A stretch of DNA of 8,778 bases, from contig JAPDKB010000017.1 of the NCBI GenBank assembly GCA_029258795.1, forward strand, positions 1-8,778, read 5' to 3'. Both the position numbers and the translations under genes were made by a program. A model generated the notes under the pieces. That model did no database searches and was not told the DNA's origin. It saw only the letters and a list, made by a program, of their open reading frames with translations. Below are positions 7,190 through 8,778 of this stretch, piece after piece. This DNA is from an archaeon (GTDB taxonomy: Archaea > EX4484-52 > WAPT01). The stretch's first letter is position 1. The number at the start of each line of letters is the position of its first letter.

Positions 7190-7791
7190 AAAAAAACCAA
7201 GGTAATAAATATTGGACGAACCCTTATGTAGCATATAATATCTACCCAAAACTTGTAAAGGTATTAACTAAATTTTTGGAACCTGGGTGGAAGATCTTAG
7301 ATGCTGGTTGTGGTATAGGGAACTTAGCTAAATTTTTACCATCTTATTATAAATTATATGGCTGTGATATTCAAAAATCTGCATTAGCTGAAGCAAAACA
7401 ATTGAAAAAATACGAAAAAATTATTTATGCTGATTTAAATAAAAAACTTCCATTTAAGGATTGCGAATACGATGCTGCCGTTTCTGTTGAAGTATTCGAT
7501 TATTTGAGTGATCCTTGGTTTAGTTTAAGAGAACTAGCAAGAGTAGTTAAATATAGAGTTATTGTAGTAGTACCTAATTATAACTGGTTAAAATTTTTTT
7601 ACGGATCACATAAATTACCAAAATACACTAAACATACTCTTGATTTTAATGTAAACTTTTTAATAAATCTTGGTAAAACATGCGATTTAAACATAGAAAA
7701 AATCTTTTATATATCAAATAAATTTGAGAGATTTAGGAATTTGTTTGGTAATTGGTTGGCAAGTAATGTTGGTATAGTATATAAAAAATGA
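7186..7791 (+). CDS. Class I SAM-dependent methyltransferase
   Basis: Predicted S-adenosylmethionine-dependent methyltransferase of the Methyltransf_11 type, probably acting on a sugar of the glycan. I chose the ATG at 7186 (201 residues) because it forms an ATGA overlap with the upstream stop. Upstream in-frame starts at 7162 (TTG) and 7168 (ATG) would run 19-28 bases into the FemAB-like gene and add residues with no domain role. Motif I is ILDAGCGIGNLAKFL (37-51). The acidic residue that binds the ribose is D61 in YGCDIQKSAL. YADLNKKLPF (81-90) contacts the adenine in relatives. EVFDYLSDPWFSLRELARVV (102-121) matches the motif IV to post-motif region. The C-terminal part is short and carries no added domain. 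There is an eight-A run immediately after the start codon (7189-7196). The substrate is not identifiable from the sequence. Confidence 0.85.
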   Translation: MKKNQGNKYWTNPYVAYNIYPKLVKVLTKFLEPGWKILDAGCGIGNLAKFLPSYYKLYGCDIQKSALAEAKQLKKYEKIIYADLNKKLPFKDCEYDAAVSVEVFDYLSDPWFSLRELARVVKYRVIVVVPNYNWLKFFYGSHKLPKYTKHTLDFNVNFLINLGKTCDLNIEKIFYISNKFERFRNLFGNWLASNVGIVYKK

Positions 7792-8579
7792 TAAAACGAT
7801 ATTTTGCACTAAGAGTTGATTTAGAATCTTATAAAGGAATAAAGTACGGTCTTCCTAATATTCTTGATCTTCTTGCAGAATTTGATCTTAAAGCTTCTTT
7901 TTACTTGGTGATGGGTGGCGAATCTAATTTGATTGAATTGTTAAGGTACAGGGAAAAAATAAAAGGGGAGAGGAAAATTAAAGTTTATACACTCAAAGAA
8001 AAATTGAGAATAGCTTTATTTCCATGCGATTTTGTAACTAAAAATCTAAATATAATAAGGCGAATTCTAAGGGAAGGTCACGAGTTAGGTATTCATGGAT
8101 GGAAACATAGAGCATGGACAAGGGCTCTAGATAAAATTAATATTGAAGAACATATAAAAAAAGCAAAACAAAAATATATTAAATTATTTAGCCAAATTCC
8201 TATTTCATTTGCTGCTCCAGGTTTTAGAACTAATATGGAAGTAATAAAACTTCTTGATAAATATGGGTTTAAGGTTATAAGCGATCTTCCTGGAGAAAAA
8301 CCATTTAAAATTAAAGGTACAAATATAATCAATGTTCCTGTTAATATTTGTGGAAATGATAACATGCCGATAATAGAATCATTAACACAAAAACGATATA
8401 ATGATGACAAGATTGTTACTCATCTAGTTCATAAAATTAAGAAAACAAAATACTCAGTAATGTATATTCATGGTTTATTTGAAGGCATGAATAAAATAGA
8501 GTTGCTTAGAAATCTATTTTTAAAATTGAAAAAAAATAATATAAACATAAGAAGGATAGTTGATATAGCGAAACTGTAA
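7788..8579 (+). CDS. ArnD-like polysaccharide deacetylase / deformylase (NodB-fold)
   Basis: Carbohydrate esterase 4 / NodB-fold hydrolase of 263 residues that most resembles ArnD, the enzyme that deformylates undecaprenyl-phosphate 4-deoxy-4-formamido-L-arabinose. The resemblance, recalled from the E. coli sequence, runs along the whole chain: RVDLESYKGIKYGLPNIL (9-26) against RIDVDTFRGTREGVPRLL; GHELGIHGWKHRAW (97-110) against HHEVGLHCWDHHAW; AAPGFRTN (142-149) against AAAGWRAD; and IINVPVNI (180-187). VMYIHGLFEG (224-233) matches the late His strand. The metal ligands H103 and H107 and the acidic D11 are present. The second acidic residue is Glu (E13) instead of Asp. An insert at about 58-92 occupies the place of ArnD's membrane-facing insertion. 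By homology it would remove a formyl or acetyl group from a polyprenyl-phosphate-linked amino sugar. No other Arn gene is present. It starts in an ATGA overlap and is the last gene of the operon. Confidence 0.83.
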   Translation: MIKRYFALRVDLESYKGIKYGLPNILDLLAEFDLKASFYLVMGGESNLIELLRYREKIKGERKIKVYTLKEKLRIALFPCDFVTKNLNIIRRILREGHELGIHGWKHRAWTRALDKINIEEHIKKAKQKYIKLFSQIPISFAAPGFRTNMEVIKLLDKYGFKVISDLPGEKPFKIKGTNIINVPVNICGNDNMPIIESLTQKRYNDDKIVTHLVHKIKKTKYSVMYIHGLFEGMNKIELLRNLFLKLKKNNINIRRIVDIAKL

Positions 8580-8603
8580 AAATTAATTCATTTAGTTCGT
8601 AAC

Positions 8604-8612
8604 CTTTATAAA
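8604..8612 (+). promoter_or_regulatory. Archaeal TATA box for the downstream gene
   Basis: CTTTATAAA sits in the 56-base gap between the operon's last stop (8579) and the next ATG (8636). Its centre, near 8608, is 26-28 bases before the ATG, the usual archaeal TATA-to-start distance, so the transcript would begin at or within a few bases of the start codon. No Shine-Dalgarno sequence lies between them, consistent with a leaderless message. The pyrimidine-rich CCTTCTTTTTC at 8612-8622 could also help terminate the upstream operon, but that is weak. Confidence 0.65.
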
Positions 8613-8635
8613 CCTTCTTTTTCAAAACTTAATTT

Positions 8636-8778
8636 ATGAGTGATGACATCTATATTGAATTAGAGGAACTTAAAGAAAAAATACAAGAATATAAGAAGCG
8701 TTACTGGGAAGCAGGAAGAAAGGATAACCAAATCAAAGATGAACATTTACGAAATGAATTATATGCGCTGAAGAAAGA
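8636..8778 (+). CDS. 5' end of an unrecognised gene, N-terminal coiled-coil-like (partial)
   Basis: The frame is open from the ATG at 8636 to the window edge (47 complete codons). The product begins MSDDIYIELEELKEKIQEYK and continues with a highly charged, Glu/Lys-rich sequence containing RRYWEAG-like spacing (KRYWEAGRKDN) and LRNELYALKK. The pattern suggests an alpha-helical, probably coiled-coil N-terminus. Such starts occur in many families, including AAA ATPases and DNA-associated proteins, and I cannot assign one. Evidence that it is real: a well-placed TATA box 24-32 bases upstream, an uninterrupted frame, and codon use consistent with coding. It is separated from the glycan operon by its own promoter, so it is probably not part of the pathway. 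Confidence 0.65.
   Translation, partial: MSDDIYIELEELKEKIQEYKKRYWEAGRKDNQIKDEHLRNELYALKK

Noticed and set aside
8093-8410. Minus-strand open frame of 105 codons
   Set aside because: Antisense to the ArnD-like gene and without any family signature.
8612-8622. Pyrimidine/T-rich stretch as a terminator of the operon
   Set aside because: It is only a short T-rich tract without a hairpin, and it overlaps the downstream gene's promoter region; too weak to call.
1-8778. CRISPR arrays, tRNA or rRNA genes, insertion sequences, inverted-repeat elements
   Set aside because: No regularly spaced repeats, cloverleaf-like sequence, transposase motif or terminal repeats were seen on either strand; almost all bases are in the plus-strand genes.

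Overview
The window is one compact, strongly AT-rich, plus-strand operon for building and decorating a cell-surface glycan. It is flanked by the 3' end of an unrelated gene (to position 209) and the 5' end of another (from 8636). The organism is most likely an archaeon, perhaps a DPANN-type lineage, though this is inference (about 0.65). Both promoter-like gaps carry an archaeal-looking TATA box (TTTAAAAA at 228-235, CTTTATAAA at 8604-8612) about 27-31 bases before an ATG, which implies leaderless mRNA. No start codon has a convincing Shine-Dalgarno sequence, and Arg codons are mostly AGA/AGG. An SD-poor bacterium such as a Bacteroidota or CPR lineage is not excluded.

Layout: 3-209 is the 3' end of an unrecognised gene. 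228-235 is a candidate promoter. 255-8579 holds nine tightly packed genes in this order: WecB-type UDP-GlcNAc 2-epimerase, sulfotransferase A, GT4 glycosyltransferase A, GT4 glycosyltransferase B, sulfotransferase B, membrane-tailed GT2 glycosyltransferase, FemAB-like aminoacyl/acyl transferase, SAM methyltransferase, and ArnD-like polysaccharide deacetylase/deformylase. 8604-8612 is a second TATA box, driving a coiled-coil-like gene that runs off the end. Five of the eight internal junctions are 4-base ATGA stop/start overlaps. The others are a 32-base overlap and gaps of 1 and 3 bases. The nine products are therefore very probably co-transcribed and translationally coupled.

How the genes may work together (inference): the epimerase would supply UDP-ManNAc or a related sugar, and the three glycosyltransferases would assemble an oligosaccharide on a lipid carrier. 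The ArnD-like enzyme would remove a formyl or acetyl group from an amino sugar, possibly while it is polyprenyl-phosphate-linked. The FemAB-like protein could then acylate a freed amine, and two distinct sulfotransferases plus a methyltransferase would add further groups. No initiating phosphoglycosyltransferase, flippase, polymerase or oligosaccharyltransferase is in the window, so the pathway is incomplete here. The combination of ArnD-like, FemAB-like and two sulfotransferase genes in a probably peptidoglycan-free cell is the most interesting feature.
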